Assembly (NCBI GenBank): GCA_001770725.1
Contig: MERU01000001.1
Location: 310,001-374,000 of the forward strand
From: Burkholderiales bacterium RIFCSPHIGHO2_01_FULL_63_240
GTDB lineage: Bacteria; Pseudomonadota; Gammaproteobacteria; Burkholderiales; Burkholderiaceae_C
Direction: 5' to 3'
Length of the DNA: 64,000 nt
The notes under the pieces were generated by a model. That model did no database searches, was not told the origin of the DNA, and saw only the letters and a list, made by a program, of their open reading frames with translations. Positions 46,146 to 54,755 of the stretch are shown here, one piece after another. Made by a program: the position numbers and the translations under genes. Position 1 is the stretch's first letter, and the number at the start of each line of letters is the position of its first letter.

Positions 46146-46182
46146 CGGGTGCGCGGCATCTGCCCTGCTTGCCGCGCACCCG
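46146..46182 (-). promoter_or_regulatory. Inverted-repeat operator candidate upstream of ietA-like gene
   Basis: A perfect 12-bp inverted repeat (CGGGTGCGCGGC 46146-46157, GCCGCGCACCCG 46171-46182) abuts TATACT (minus-strand 46140-46145), a good -10 box about 25 bp before the ietA-like start. There is no T run, so it is not a terminator. A regulator such as the neighbouring XRE protein could bind here. Confidence 0.6.
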
Positions 46183-46349
46183 TTGCCACCCAAACAAACG
46201 AGGGAGGGGTTGCGCTCAACGGTCGCGGAAATGTCGCCCGTGGATGCCAACGATTCTCCAACCCTGTTACCCAGTACCAAGAAGCGGCGCCACAGCTTTG
46301 ATAACCGTCCGTCCACCAGATGAGGCGACTTCTCAGAAAGCATCAGAGT

Positions 46350-46679
46350 TCAACGCAACCGCGTCCGCTTGACCTCAGGCGGCGTCGCAGCATTGGCTCG
46401 CCTCTCCCCAGTCGGGGCTAGAGACACATCCCCCAGCGGCTCAAAGAGCTCGCCCAACTTCACCCCCAGCGCATGGCAAATGTTGGCCACCGTCTCAATA
46501 GACGGGTTAGCCACGCCACGCTCGATCGCTGAGATGTAGGTCCGATCAACCTGCGCATCAAAGGCCAGAGTCTCTTGGGACTTGTTGGCCAGGTGTCGGC
46601 ACTGCTTGATCCGCCGTCCCAAAGCCAGCGAGATCGGCGCCGGAGGAGCCTCTTTCGGGCTTGGTTGCTTGGCAGTCAT
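46350..46679 (-). CDS. XRE-family transcriptional regulator
   Basis: About 109 residues. It holds an HTH_3 domain (about 15-75): LGRRIKQCRHLANKSQETLAFDAQVDRTYISAIERGVANPSIETVANICHALGV, with the helix-turn-helix near the middle. ATG 46679 is chosen; a TTG at 46709 would add ten residues. It is upstream of the IetA-like gene on the same strand. The 234-bp gap includes an inverted repeat, so it probably represses or tunes the protease/ATPase pair and itself. Confidence 0.85.
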   Translation of the reverse strand: MTAKQPSPKEAPPAPISLALGRRIKQCRHLANKSQETLAFDAQVDRTYISAIERGVANPSIETVANICHALGVKLGELFEPLGDVSLAPTGERRANAATPPEVKRTRLR

Positions 46680-46740
46680 GAAGGCGGATGATGCCGAGAT
46701 GACGTCCAATCAACGACGCTCTAAACACGTCTATTCTTGA

Positions 46741-46752
46741 TGTGTATACACT
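46741..46752. promoter_or_regulatory. Palindrome in the XRE/lipoprotein divergent promoter region
   Basis: GTGTATACAC is a perfect palindrome of 10 bp and contains TATACA, usable as a -10 box on the minus strand. A site like this, 60 bp upstream of the XRE start, suits autoregulation. Confidence 0.4.
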
Positions 46753-46866
46753 ACAAACACTTACCGATTCTCGGTAACCAGAGGCACTTGCTTGCCTCCT
46801 GAACAAGTCGCGCCCCACGGATCTTCGTGAGTGGACGCGCACATCTAGCAAAGGAAGGTTTTCAAA

Positions 46867-48162
46867 ATGAAGTTCAACAAACCCGCCTGGGTTGTCGTCT
46901 TGGGTTCTTTGGCCGTCCTGGTCGGTTGCGGCGGCGGAGGTGGCGACTCCAACTCCAGCACCCCGGCGCCTGGCCTAGGGGTCACAGGCACGGCCGCAGT
47001 TGGCTATCCGGTGGCCAACGGCACCGTTTCCCTGAAATGCGCCTCGGGTGCCACCGCCACCACGACCACCGCAGCCAATGGCACATGGTCCGTCAGCATT
47101 CCCTCTGGCGCGGCGCCTTGCATCGTTCGCGTCTCAGGAGGAACGGCAAACGGGCAGGCTTTGGCCTCCCCTCTGCATTCGATCTTGCAAAGCGCGGGCA
47201 CCGTCAACGTGACCCCGCTCACCGACCTGATCGTGGCCAAGCTCGCCGGTCAGAGTCCGGCCTCTTGGTTCAACAGCGTCTCGGGCAGCCAACTGGCGGC
47301 AATCACCACAGCCAACATCAGCGCGGCACTCGGCGTGGTGAACTCTGTCTTGGCTTCTTTGCCAGGTCAGCCAGCGCTGCCCAACGGCTTCAACCCGATT
47401 TCCAGCAGCTTCACGGCCGACCAGACGGATCCCGGCGACGTTGTCCTCGACGACTACGCGACGGCTCTGGCCTCTGCGGGCATGACTCGGGATGAAGCAT
47501 CGAACGCAGTCGCCACGGGTGCAACGACGCTGACCGATGAGGTTCAAGGCGTGTACGTGATTGCACCGAACGTCGAGAATGCCGCTGAGTTACAAGGAAG
47601 CTTGGCTCGTCGTTCAACGGGCGCCGTCACACTGACCATCCCCGACTCCCGGCCCGGTCAAGGCACCAAAACGCTCACCGCCAGCAACGGCGATGGCAAC
47701 GGCTGGACCACAGGCGTGACCAGCAACGGTGGCTTCAATGGCTACCTCAGCTTCCTGGGCAACCGGGTCGGTCAAGTCTGCGTTCCAGGCACCTACGAAT
47801 GGGACTTCGACGATGGGCGACGCAGCGAGTACGTGTACGTCTCCAATGAACTCACTGAAGTCACTGACTTCGCTGAGATCGCGGGGAAGCAGTTCACCCA
47901 GTACGTTGCCTGCGCGTATCGGAACATCCAAATGTCGGACGTGACAGCCGTTGGCTACACAGGAACGTACACGGATCCATTGAGCGGCCAATCCAGCACA
48001 AGCGCTTGGACCTGGTCAGGGAACGTCAACTTCCCTGGGCTCTACACCGGCCCCTTCACGCCCAACGTGAAGGTCTTCCGTTACAGTGCAGGAGGTACGA
48101 CGACCCACGTGCTGGTCTACAACTACACGCCAAGCTCGGTGCACATCGCAATCAGCAACTGA
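46867..48162 (+). CDS. Secreted lipoprotein of unknown function
   Basis: A 431-residue exported lipoprotein. The signal ends in the lipobox LVGC with the lipidated Cys at residue 21, then a Gly-rich linker. GTAAVGYPVANGTVSLKCASG resembles a carboxypeptidase-regulatory or Ig-like fold common in surface lipoproteins. The rest is Ser/Thr/Gly rich, with no recognised catalytic motif. GGAAGG precedes the ATG. It is the last gene of the island, and its codon use is closer to the host than the ietAS-like genes. The function is unknown. Confidence 0.75.
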   Translation: MKFNKPAWVVVLGSLAVLVGCGGGGGDSNSSTPAPGLGVTGTAAVGYPVANGTVSLKCASGATATTTTAANGTWSVSIPSGAAPCIVRVSGGTANGQALASPLHSILQSAGTVNVTPLTDLIVAKLAGQSPASWFNSVSGSQLAAITTANISAALGVVNSVLASLPGQPALPNGFNPISSSFTADQTDPGDVVLDDYATALASAGMTRDEASNAVATGATTLTDEVQGVYVIAPNVENAAELQGSLARRSTGAVTLTIPDSRPGQGTKTLTASNGDGNGWTTGVTSNGGFNGYLSFLGNRVGQVCVPGTYEWDFDDGRRSEYVYVSNELTEVTDFAEIAGKQFTQYVACAYRNIQMSDVTAVGYTGTYTDPLSGQSSTSAWTWSGNVNFPGLYTGPFTPNVKVFRYSAGGTTTHVLVYNYTPSSVHIAISN

Positions 48163-48224
48163 CTGCGAGCACGACTGGAGCCAGCCGACACCCCGGTTCA
48201 ATTGTCTTTTGAGGCTGTTTGGAG

Positions 48225-48247
48225 TGCAGTAACTTTTACAGTAACTT
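48225..48247. repeat. Putative integrase arm-type sites, right end
   Basis: TGCAGTAACTTTT (48225-48237) and TACAGTAACTT (48237-48247) form a direct pair matching the sites at 31645-31703. Confidence 0.7.
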
Positions 48248-48305
48248 CATTCCATCCAGAACAGACATGCCGATGAATAAAGGCGAAAACGCCCGAGTGT
48301 GAGAG

Positions 48306-48319
48306 ACCCCGGCCCACCT
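48306..48319 (+). other. Candidate attR: degenerate ssrA 3'-end copy
   Basis: CCCCGGCCCACC here resembles CCCCGGCTCCACC of the intact tmRNA end at 31506-31530, with one base missing. It is in the same orientation, as attR should be. The match is short and could be chance. Confidence 0.4.
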
Positions 48320-48324
48320 CCTCC

Positions 48325-48358
48325 AAAAGCCCGCCCCCAAAAGGTCGGGCTTTTTCTT
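48325..48358 (+). terminator. Terminator beyond the island, possibly the former ssrA terminator
   Basis: AAAAGCCCG pairs with CGGGCTTTT and is followed by a T run. It lies six bases past the presumed tmRNA 3'-end remnant, where the original ssrA terminator would have been before insertion. Confidence 0.75.
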
Positions 48359-48521
48359 TGAATGAAAACCTGCATCGGTTTTCCAGACACTTCTCACAGC
48401 TCGAAACACATTGGGTGAAGAAATGTGTCGCGCTTCGTTAAAGTTGGCACAAACCTTGGGTAAAACGGAAAGCAGCAAAGGGCGCCAACAGCCCTGCTGA
48501 TGTTCGTCACACGGAGGACCC

Positions 48522-49175
48522 ATGACCCAACCGCACGCCTACGAGCTCGTTCGCTCGCTGCTGATCTTCATGCACCTGGCCGCGATGATCGCCGCCGGCA
48601 TCTCGATCGCTTTCGGTGACTACGCCATCCTCAGGCACCGTCCGGTCAACCGCGACCTGATGATCAAGGCCAGCCGAGCCGTCACATGGTCGCTCGTGGC
48701 GCTGTGGATCACGGGCTTGAGCGTCATCTCCCTGGACATGTCCACCGTGTCACTCACCCTGGCCAAGGCGCCCAAGCTGCAGGCCAAGCTCACCGTGGTG
48801 CTCATCCTGACCGCCAACGGCTTCCTGCTGCACCGCTACACCCTGACCGCGCTGGGCGGCCGCAAACGGCCCACCGAGCAACAAGTCAAGCTCTCGGCCA
48901 TCCTGGGCGCCGTCAGCGCCACCTCCTGGGGCTACGCCATGTTCCTGGGCATCGCCAAGGCGTGGACGCCCATCTTGGGCGTGACGGGCTTCCTGACGCT
49001 GTACGCGCTGGCGCTGGCCTTTGGCATCGCGGTGTCGCTGCGCTGGGTGCGCCCCATGCTGATGCCTTCCATGCGCAACGAGCGCCCCGAAACCGGGCAC
49101 GCCCAGCGCAAGCCCAACCGCCAGTCAGCGCGAGAAGGCCTCATCGACGACGACCTCACCCCCCTGGCCGGGTGA
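48522..49175 (+). CDS. Predicted four-helix integral membrane protein
   Basis: A 217-residue protein with about four to five hydrophobic helices (LLIFMHLAAMIAAGISIAFG, WSLVALWITGLSVISLDM, LTVVLILTANGFLLH, SATSWGYAMFLGIAKAW, FLTLYALALAFGIAVSLRW) and a charged C-terminus. GGAGG is placed well before ATG 48522. It is a conserved-looking host-type gene with GC-rich codons. I cannot name its function. Confidence 0.75.
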   Translation: MTQPHAYELVRSLLIFMHLAAMIAAGISIAFGDYAILRHRPVNRDLMIKASRAVTWSLVALWITGLSVISLDMSTVSLTLAKAPKLQAKLTVVLILTANGFLLHRYTLTALGGRKRPTEQQVKLSAILGAVSATSWGYAMFLGIAKAWTPILGVTGFLTLYALALAFGIAVSLRWVRPMLMPSMRNERPETGHAQRKPNRQSAREGLIDDDLTPLAG

Positions 49176-49253
49176 TCTCATGATGCGCAAGGCACAAAAT
49201 GCGCACCCGTGGCACACTTCTGATACATCCTGCACAAGACGGGAGAACTGGGA

Positions 49254-50054
49254 GTGTGCTGCGACATGGACATCTACATCGACCGCACCATCGAGTTCGG
49301 TCAGCTGCTGCCCCCCGGGGCGCCTGACCTGACGCTCGAGTTGGGGCAACACCCATTCCACCTGGCCCTGCCCGAGCGGCCCGGTGAAAGCATGGCTGTG
49401 CGCCTGCGCGCCGCCACGTACTGTGGGGTCACCGATGTGTTGCAGTTCATCGCCGAGGTCTTGCCGCCCGGCGGCTCGCCCACGGACAACACCGAATTCG
49501 AGCCCCGCGACAACGAACGCCTGCGCCGCGTCCAACTCAGTGAGTTGCTGCTGGCACCGCTGGATGACTTGCCCCGCCTGAGTTTCGACACCGAACGCCT
49601 CAACGCTTCGGCCAACGACGGTCAGGTCACCCGTGCACAGGCCCTGGCCCGGGGGCTTTCATGGCAACACAACGCCGATGGTCGCGTCGAGGTGAGCCCC
49701 GATCCGCAAGCCAAGCCGCGCGTGCTGACCGGCTGGCGCAACGACGCACAATCGACCCAGCTCACCATGAGCAATCACCTCGGGCGCCCCACCGATCAGA
49801 CCATCCACCTGCAAGAGCTCACCGCCGATGCACGCCGCGCGGCGCTGGACCTCATGCAGGCGCGACAGGACGCACTGACCGAGATCGATGCGCTGCAAGC
49901 CCTGCAGCCCACCTTGCGTGCCATCAGCCGCGCCCGCCACGGCCACATCGACCGCGCCGCGCCGGACATCGTGCGGCAGGCAGTCGAGCGCCATCGCGAG
50001 CGCGCCAGCCTGGAAGTCGATCGGCTGCTGCAGGACCTGCGCAACGGCGGCTGA
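49254..50054 (+). CDS. Hypothetical protein
   Basis: A protein of about 266 residues with no family I recognise. The N-terminal part is strand-rich (IYIDRTIEFGQLLPPG, TLELGQHPFHLAL) and the C-terminal 90 residues are helical and charged. Start is uncertain: GTG 49254 has GGGAGAA at good spacing, ATG 49266 has GGGAG slightly far. A bidirectional terminator follows. No neighbour gives a hint. Confidence 0.65.
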   Translation: MCCDMDIYIDRTIEFGQLLPPGAPDLTLELGQHPFHLALPERPGESMAVRLRAATYCGVTDVLQFIAEVLPPGGSPTDNTEFEPRDNERLRRVQLSELLLAPLDDLPRLSFDTERLNASANDGQVTRAQALARGLSWQHNADGRVEVSPDPQAKPRVLTGWRNDAQSTQLTMSNHLGRPTDQTIHLQELTADARRAALDLMQARQDALTEIDALQALQPTLRAISRARHGHIDRAAPDIVRQAVERHRERASLEVDRLLQDLRNGG

Positions 50055-50069
50055 CGCCCGGCCCACCAA

Positions 50070-50104
50070 AAAAAACGCCGCAGACATGCTGCGGCGTTTT
50101 TTTG
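50070..50104. terminator. Bidirectional rho-independent terminator
   Basis: An A run, then ACGCCGCAG-ACATG-CTGCGGCGT, then a T run form a symmetric hairpin usable in both directions: for the plus-strand gene at 49254 and for the minus-strand tRNA-Pro. Confidence 0.92.
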
Positions 50105-50109
50105 CATCC

Positions 50110-50186
50110 TGGTCGGGGTGAGAGGATTCGAACCTCCGGCCTCTACGTCCCGAACGTAGCGCTCTACCAGGCTAAGCTACACCCCG
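50110..50186 (-). tRNA. tRNA-Pro (CGG anticodon)
   Basis: A 77-nt tRNA with an encoded CCA. The acceptor stem CGGGGTG pairs with CACCCCG, the anticodon loop TTCGGGA gives anticodon CGG on a CTACG/CGTAG stem, and the T-arm is GGAGGTTCGAATCCTC. It is intact, with no island at its 3' end. Confidence 0.97.
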
Positions 50187-50212
50187 ATCTCAACGCGATC
50201 ACCACGCCGTTT

Positions 50213-51193
50213 TCACGACGACCTGTGAATCGAGTCAAACGATAATTCTAGCAGAGATTCTCGCCACTCATTGGCGGGCAGCAGTTCCAGGCAGCGCTTG
50301 GAGCGCTCGGCCTGCTGCTGTGCGGCCTCGCGCGTGGCATCGAGCGCCCCGGTGCGTTTGACGATCTCGACGATCTGCGCCATGCGCTCGACCTCGCCCT
50401 GCTCGATGGCCTGGCGGATCAGTGCGGCCTCTTCGGGCGTGCCGCGCTGCATCGCCACGAGCAGCGGCAACGTGGGCTTGCCCTCGCGCAGGTCGTCGCC
50501 GATGTTCTTGCCCAGCTCGGCCGTGCTGCCCTCGTAGTCGAGCAGGTCGTCGATGAGCTGGAAGGCCGTGCCGAGCGTGCGCCCGTATTCCGCACAGGCC
50601 GCTTCAACTTCGGGCGAGGCATCACAGATCAGCGCCCCCAGGCGGGCAGAGGCCTCGAAGAGCTTGGCCGTCTTGTATTCGATGACGCGCAGGTAGTCGT
50701 CCACCGAGATGTCGGGATCGTGCATGTTCATCAGCTGCAGCACCTCGCCCTCGGCGATGACGTTGGTCGCATCGGCCAGCACCTCCATCACGCGCAGGCG
50801 GTTGGTCGAGACCATCATCTGGAAGGCGCGCGAGTACAAAAAATCGCCCACGAGCACACTGGCCGCGTTGCCGAACATGGCATTGGCCGTCTTGCGGCCG
50901 CGGCGCAGGTCCGACTCGTCGACCACATCGTCGTGCAACAGCGTGGCGGTGTGGATGAACTCGACCACGGCGGCCAGTTCGTGGCGCTCACTCGAACGGT
51001 TGCCCAGGGCCCCGGCGATCAGCAGCAACAGCATGGGGCGCACGCGCTTGCCACCGGCGCTGACGATGTAGTGCGAGATCTGGTTGACCAGCGCGACCTG
51101 CGAAGACAGCCGTCGGTGGATGACCTGGTCGACCTCAGCCATGTCGGCTGCGGCGAGGGCTCGGTAGCTGGCGGGAGATGAAGAAGAGGTCAC
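50213..51193 (-). CDS. ispB: Polyprenyl (octaprenyl) diphosphate synthase
   Basis: A 326-residue trans-prenyltransferase that builds the ubiquinone side chain. The first Asp-rich motif is LLHDDVVDESDLRRG and the second is LIDDLLDYEG, with GGKRVRPMLLLL between the start and the first motif. GTG 51193 fits the N-terminus of Burkholderiales homologues; a longer frame exists upstream. The UbiH-like gene is divergently transcribed 229 bp away, so two ubiquinone genes lie together. Chain length (often eight isoprenes in this group) is inferred. Confidence 0.93.
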   Translation of the reverse strand: MTSSSSPASYRALAAADMAEVDQVIHRRLSSQVALVNQISHYIVSAGGKRVRPMLLLLIAGALGNRSSERHELAAVVEFIHTATLLHDDVVDESDLRRGRKTANAMFGNAASVLVGDFLYSRAFQMMVSTNRLRVMEVLADATNVIAEGEVLQLMNMHDPDISVDDYLRVIEYKTAKLFEASARLGALICDASPEVEAACAEYGRTLGTAFQLIDDLLDYEGSTAELGKNIGDDLREGKPTLPLLVAMQRGTPEEAALIRQAIEQGEVERMAQIVEIVKRTGALDATREAAQQQAERSKRCLELLPANEWRESLLELSFDSIHRSS

Positions 51194-51422
51194 GCGAAGG
51201 AAACGGTTGGACGCGCCCGGACAGGCGCATGGGGGGCGGAATGGCAGCCCGACGCGACGGATTATAGGAAGGCCTGTCGGTGGCCCCGTGTCCGCCTTGG
51301 CGCCGGGTGGCGCACCGGGGATGATCCGCCACAAGATCCGCTGCGCCGCCCGCCGCGGGATTCGCCGCACAATGGCGCCTCAGCGCGCACCACCTCACCT
51401 CGCCGCCTCACCCCGCCGCCCC

Positions 51423-52724
51423 ATGGACCACCTCGCCACCGCCGCCCCCCCGCTCAGCCTCGCCATCGTCGGCGCCGGCCCTGCCGGCCTGAGCCTGGCC
51501 CTGCAGGCCGCCCTCGCCCTGCCCGAGGCCCGCGTCACCGTGTTCGACGCGCGCCCCGCCGACCTCGACATCGCCAAGGACGCCCGCACCCTCGCCCTGT
51601 CGCTGGGCACGGTGCAGGAGCTCGGTCGCATCGGCGTGTGGGACGCCATCGCGCGCTCAGGCCGCCAGGCCCCCATCCTCGAGGTGCATGTCTCGCAGCA
51701 GCAGCCCACCGTGCTGTGGCCTGGCAATGGTCAGCCCGAGGTGAGCATCACCGCCCGCGAGCAGGGGGTGCCCCAGCTGGGCGCCGTGGTCAGCTACGGC
51801 ACCCTGGTGGCGCCGCTTCAGGCCGCCTGGCTCGAGGCCGTCACGAAAGACGAACACCGCCTGGCCATGCGCTTTGGCACACCGGTGCGCGGGCTCAAGC
51901 GGGTGGCGCACGGCACGGGGCAACGCATCGAGGTCGATGCCGACATCGCCGAGGACTTCGACCTGGTGGTGGTGGCCGAAGGCGGCGTCTTCGCCGACCA
52001 GCCCAAGCTGCAATGGCCCGAGGGCCTGAGCCACGACTACGAACAGACCGCCTGGGTGGGCCAGGTGCGGCTTGATGCGTCCGCGCAAGAGGGCGCGGCC
52101 TACGAGCGCTTCACGCCCTCGGGCCCGGCCGCCCTGCTGCCGCTGCCGCCCGGCCCCGTGCGCCCGGGTGGCGAAAGTGGCCGGCGCGCGGCCCTGGTGT
52201 GGTGCGTGCAGCGCAACGACGACCCGGTGGCCCACCTCGACGAGGCCCAGCGGCTGACGGTGCTGGGCAGCATCTTCCCCGACCGCGTGGGCCGCATCCT
52301 GGAGGTCTCGCCGCTCAAGGCCTTCCCGCTGGGGCTCAACGCCCACACGCGGCTGGTCAGCGAGGAAGCGATCGTGCGCATCGGCAACGCGGCGCAGACG
52401 CTGCACCCGGTGGCCGGCCAGGGGTTCAACCTGGCCATGCGCGACGTGCACGAGTTGCTGGCGGCCCTGAAGGCACAGGCCTGGGGCCCCGGGGACGACG
52501 CCGGCACGCGCGAGATGAAGGTGCGCCGGGCCCTGCGACAGTTCGAGCGTCGCCGTCAGCCCGACCGGCTGGCGCTCATGGGCGCGACCGATTTCCTGGC
52601 GCGCAGCTTCACGTGGCCAGCGCCCATCCTGGCGACGGTGCGGGGGCTGGGGCTGGGCGCGGTGCAGCAACTGCCGCCCATCAAGCGGCTGCTGGCGCGC
52701 AGTTTCATGTTCGGTTGGCGCTGA
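51423..52724 (+). CDS. UbiH/UbiF/VisC-family FAD-dependent hydroxylase
   Basis: A 433-residue flavin monooxygenase. The FAD motif IVGAGPAGLSLAL is at the N-terminus, and the second flavin motif is RIGNAAQTLHPVAGQGFNLAMRDV near residue 315-340. This combination with QGFNLAMRD marks the ubiquinone hydroxylase family. It probably hydroxylates the ubiquinone ring. The specific position (UbiH, UbiF or UbiI-like) cannot be decided. ATG 51423 begins the conserved N-terminus. It is divergent from ispB. Confidence 0.85.
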   Translation: MDHLATAAPPLSLAIVGAGPAGLSLALQAALALPEARVTVFDARPADLDIAKDARTLALSLGTVQELGRIGVWDAIARSGRQAPILEVHVSQQQPTVLWPGNGQPEVSITAREQGVPQLGAVVSYGTLVAPLQAAWLEAVTKDEHRLAMRFGTPVRGLKRVAHGTGQRIEVDADIAEDFDLVVVAEGGVFADQPKLQWPEGLSHDYEQTAWVGQVRLDASAQEGAAYERFTPSGPAALLPLPPGPVRPGGESGRRAALVWCVQRNDDPVAHLDEAQRLTVLGSIFPDRVGRILEVSPLKAFPLGLNAHTRLVSEEAIVRIGNAAQTLHPVAGQGFNLAMRDVHELLAALKAQAWGPGDDAGTREMKVRRALRQFERRRQPDRLALMGATDFLARSFTWPAPILATVRGLGLGAVQQLPPIKRLLARSFMFGWR

Positions 52725-52769
52725 GAGGCGCTGAAGGGGCGCTGACAGGCGCCAGAACCCTGGGCGGGC

Positions 52770-52910
52770 TCAGCGCAAGGCCAGCATGGCCGTGCTCACC
52801 GGCTCGGCTTGAGCGCGCAAGGGAGCGTCTCCCATCAGACCCTGGGTCAGGTACAGGCCCCATGCGGCGATGGCAGCGAACAGCAGGTGTTGCAGCAGTT
52901 TCTGGCGCAT
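52770..52910 (-). CDS. Small single-span membrane protein
   Basis: A 46-residue frame from ATG 52910 with CAGGAG ahead of it. One hydrophobic helix (LLQHLLFAAIAAWGLYL) lies near the N-terminus. There is no known family. The good ribosome-binding site supports a real gene between the UbiH-like and Cys-rich genes. Confidence 0.5.
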   Translation of the reverse strand: MRQKLLQHLLFAAIAAWGLYLTQGLMGDAPLRAQAEPVSTAMLALR

Positions 52911-53001
52911 GGCGGGTCTCCTGTGGGTGGATGCGGTCGATGAAAGCATCGTAGGCAGGCGAGGCCTGACGCAGCGCGCAGAGTAGCCGGGCTGCACCGG
53001 C

Positions 53002-53388
53002 TCATTTCTGCTGCGACGGGCCCACCTCGATGCTCGCGTCGCAACCACTGCCGGCCGAGATCAGCCGGCGCGCCCAGGCTCGCCACAGCCGACGCCAGAG
53101 TCGGCGCCATGGCGGGTCGGACCGCCCAAGCCCGTCGTCGGCATCGCCATCGGCCAGCAATCCGCACACATAACGCCCCTGCGCACCGGACCAGCGCAGC
53201 AGGTCACAGGCGCCGTGCCGCTTGCGGCTGACCAGCATGCCCACCGGACAAGGCTCGGCCAGGCAGCACACCCCGCAGCCATTGCAGGGCGCGCCCTCAG
53301 GCGGCTTCGGCGGCGCCTCGGCATGGATGTGGATGACCTGGTGGGCGACTGGCATGGCGGCATGGCGCAAGGGGAGCCCCCGCAGCAT
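53002..53388 (-). CDS. Small Cys-rich (CxGCGVCC) protein
   Basis: About 128 residues. CNGCGVCCLAEPCPVGM near the N-terminal half and CDLL/CGLL further on give a set of cysteines that may hold an iron-sulfur cluster or zinc, like YkgJ-type CxxCxxxCC proteins. The C-terminal part is Arg/Trp rich. The start is uncertain (ATG 53388 or 53355). It is divergent from proA. The function is unknown. Confidence 0.6.
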   Translation of the reverse strand: MLRGLPLRHAAMPVAHQVIHIHAEAPPKPPEGAPCNGCGVCCLAEPCPVGMLVSRKRHGACDLLRWSGAQGRYVCGLLADGDADDGLGRSDPPWRRLWRRLWRAWARRLISAGSGCDASIEVGPSQQK

Positions 53389-53428
53389 AGCGGGTGCAGG
53401 GTCTCGGCAGGTTTGAGACAATCGCGGG

Positions 53429-54739
53429 ATGAACACCGCCGCATCCACCGTCACCTGGGCCGAAGGCCAGTCCGTGGCCGACTACATGAACGCCGTCGGC
53501 CAGGCCGCCCGCGCCGCCGCCACGCTCATGGCCGCCGCCAGCACAGGTGGCAAGAACGCCGCCCTGCTCGCCCTGGCCCGCCAGATCCGCACCCACGCCG
53601 GCGAGCTCAAGGCCCGCAACGCCTCCGACATCGCCAACGCCGAGAAGAACGGCCTGGCGGCCCCCATGGTGGACCGCCTGCGCCTGACCGACAAGGTCAT
53701 CGAGACCATGGCCGAGAGTTGCGAGCAGGTCGCTGCCCTGCCCGATCCGGTCGGCGAGATCACCAACGTGCGCCGCCGCCCCACCGGCATCAGCGTGGGC
53801 CAGATGCGCGTGCCCATCGGCGTGTTCGGCATGATCTACGAGTCTCGCCCGAACGTGACCATCGAAGCCGCTTCGCTGGCCATCAAGAGCGGCAACGCCT
53901 GCGTGCTGCGCGGCGGCTCCGAGGCCATCCACTCCAACCTGGCGCTGTGGAAGCTGGTGCAGGCCGCGCTGGCAGAGTCGGGCCTGCCCACCAACGCCGT
54001 GCAGCTGGTGCAGACCACCGACCGCGCCGCCGTGGGCCAGCTCATCGCCATGCCGCAGTTCGTGGACGTCATCATCCCGCGCGGCGGCAAGGGCCTGATC
54101 GAGCGCATCAGTGCTGAAGCCAAGGTGCCCGTGATCAAGCACCTGGACGGCAACTGCCACACCTACGTCGACGAGGTCGTCGACCTTGCCATGGCCGTGA
54201 AGGTCACCGACAACGCCAAGACGCAGAAGTACAGCCCCTGCAACGCCACCGAGTCGCTGCTGGTGCACGTGGCGCAGGCCGCCGCCTTCCTGCCCCTGAT
54301 CGGCCGTGTGTTTGCCGACAAGGGCGTGGAGATGCGAGCAGACGCCCGCGCCAAGGCCATCCTGGCCGACGTGCCAGGCGCCAAGGTGGTCGACGCGACC
54401 GAGCAGGACTGGTTCGAGGAGTACCTCGCCCCCGTGATCGCCGTGAAGGTGATCGATTCGCTGGACGAGGCGATTGCGCACATCAACAAGTACGGCTCGC
54501 ACCACACCGATTCGATCCTGACGACCAACCACCCCAACGCCATGCGCTTCATCCGCGAGGTCGATTCGGCCAGCGTGATGATCAACGCCTCCACGCGCTT
54601 TGCCGACGGCTTCGAGTACGGCCTGGGCGCCGAGATCGGCATCAGCACGGACAAGTTCCACGCGCGCGGCCCGGTGGGCCTCGAAGGCCTGACCTCGATG
54701 AAGTTCGTGGTGCTGGGCCAGGGCGAGATCCGCACCTGA
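53429..54739 (+). CDS. proA: Gamma-glutamyl phosphate reductase
   Basis: A 436-residue NADPH-dependent reductase of proline synthesis that turns gamma-glutamyl phosphate into the semialdehyde. The active-site Cys lies in [47 protein letters not shown] and [31 protein letters not shown] are family-typical. Length is normal. proB is not adjacent in the window. Confidence 0.97.
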   Translation: MNTAASTVTWAEGQSVADYMNAVGQAARAAATLMAAASTGGKNAALLALARQIRTHAGELKARNASDIANAEKNGLAAPMVDRLRLTDKVIETMAESCEQVAALPDPVGEITNVRRRPTGISVGQMRVPIGVFGMIYESRPNVTIEAASLAIKSGNACVLRGGSEAIHSNLALWKLVQAALAESGLPTNAVQLVQTTDRAAVGQLIAMPQFVDVIIPRGGKGLIERISAEAKVPVIKHLDGNCHTYVDEVVDLAMAVKVTDNAKTQKYSPCNATESLLVHVAQAAAFLPLIGRVFADKGVEMRADARAKAILADVPGAKVVDATEQDWFEEYLAPVIAVKVIDSLDEAIAHINKYGSHHTDSILTTNHPNAMRFIREVDSASVMINASTRFADGFEYGLGAEIGISTDKFHARGPVGLEGLTSMKFVVLGQGEIRT

Positions 54740-54755
54740 TCCACCCCGGGCGCGC

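Larger units (their letters stand above)
31506..48319. mobile_element. Integrative island inserted at the 3' end of ssrA
   Basis: The left end is the intact ssrA 3' end followed by a P4-type integrase gene, the normal layout for such islands. Repeats of TGCAGTAAC lie near both ends (31645-31703 left, 48225-48247 right), as expected of integrase arm sites. To the right, 48306-48319 reads CCCCGGCCCACC, one base short of the tmRNA end CCCCGGCTCCACC, and a terminator follows. This suggests the displaced old ssrA end. The interior is poorer in GC than its flanks and holds satellite-type and defence-type genes. The left end is firm; the right end is inferred to within about 100 bp. Confidence 0.8.
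48163..48521. other. Island right end and downstream chromosome
   Basis: This gene-free stretch contains two arm-type repeats (48225-48247), a degenerate tmRNA 3' end (48306-48319), a terminator (48325-48358) and the promoter region for the membrane-protein gene at 48522. Confidence 0.55.

Noticed and set aside
48190-48210. GGTTCAATT as the right attachment core
   Set aside because: It matches nine bases of the tmRNA T-arm but lies inside the arm-type repeats (48225-48247), whereas attR should be outside them; the 48306-48319 match is better placed.
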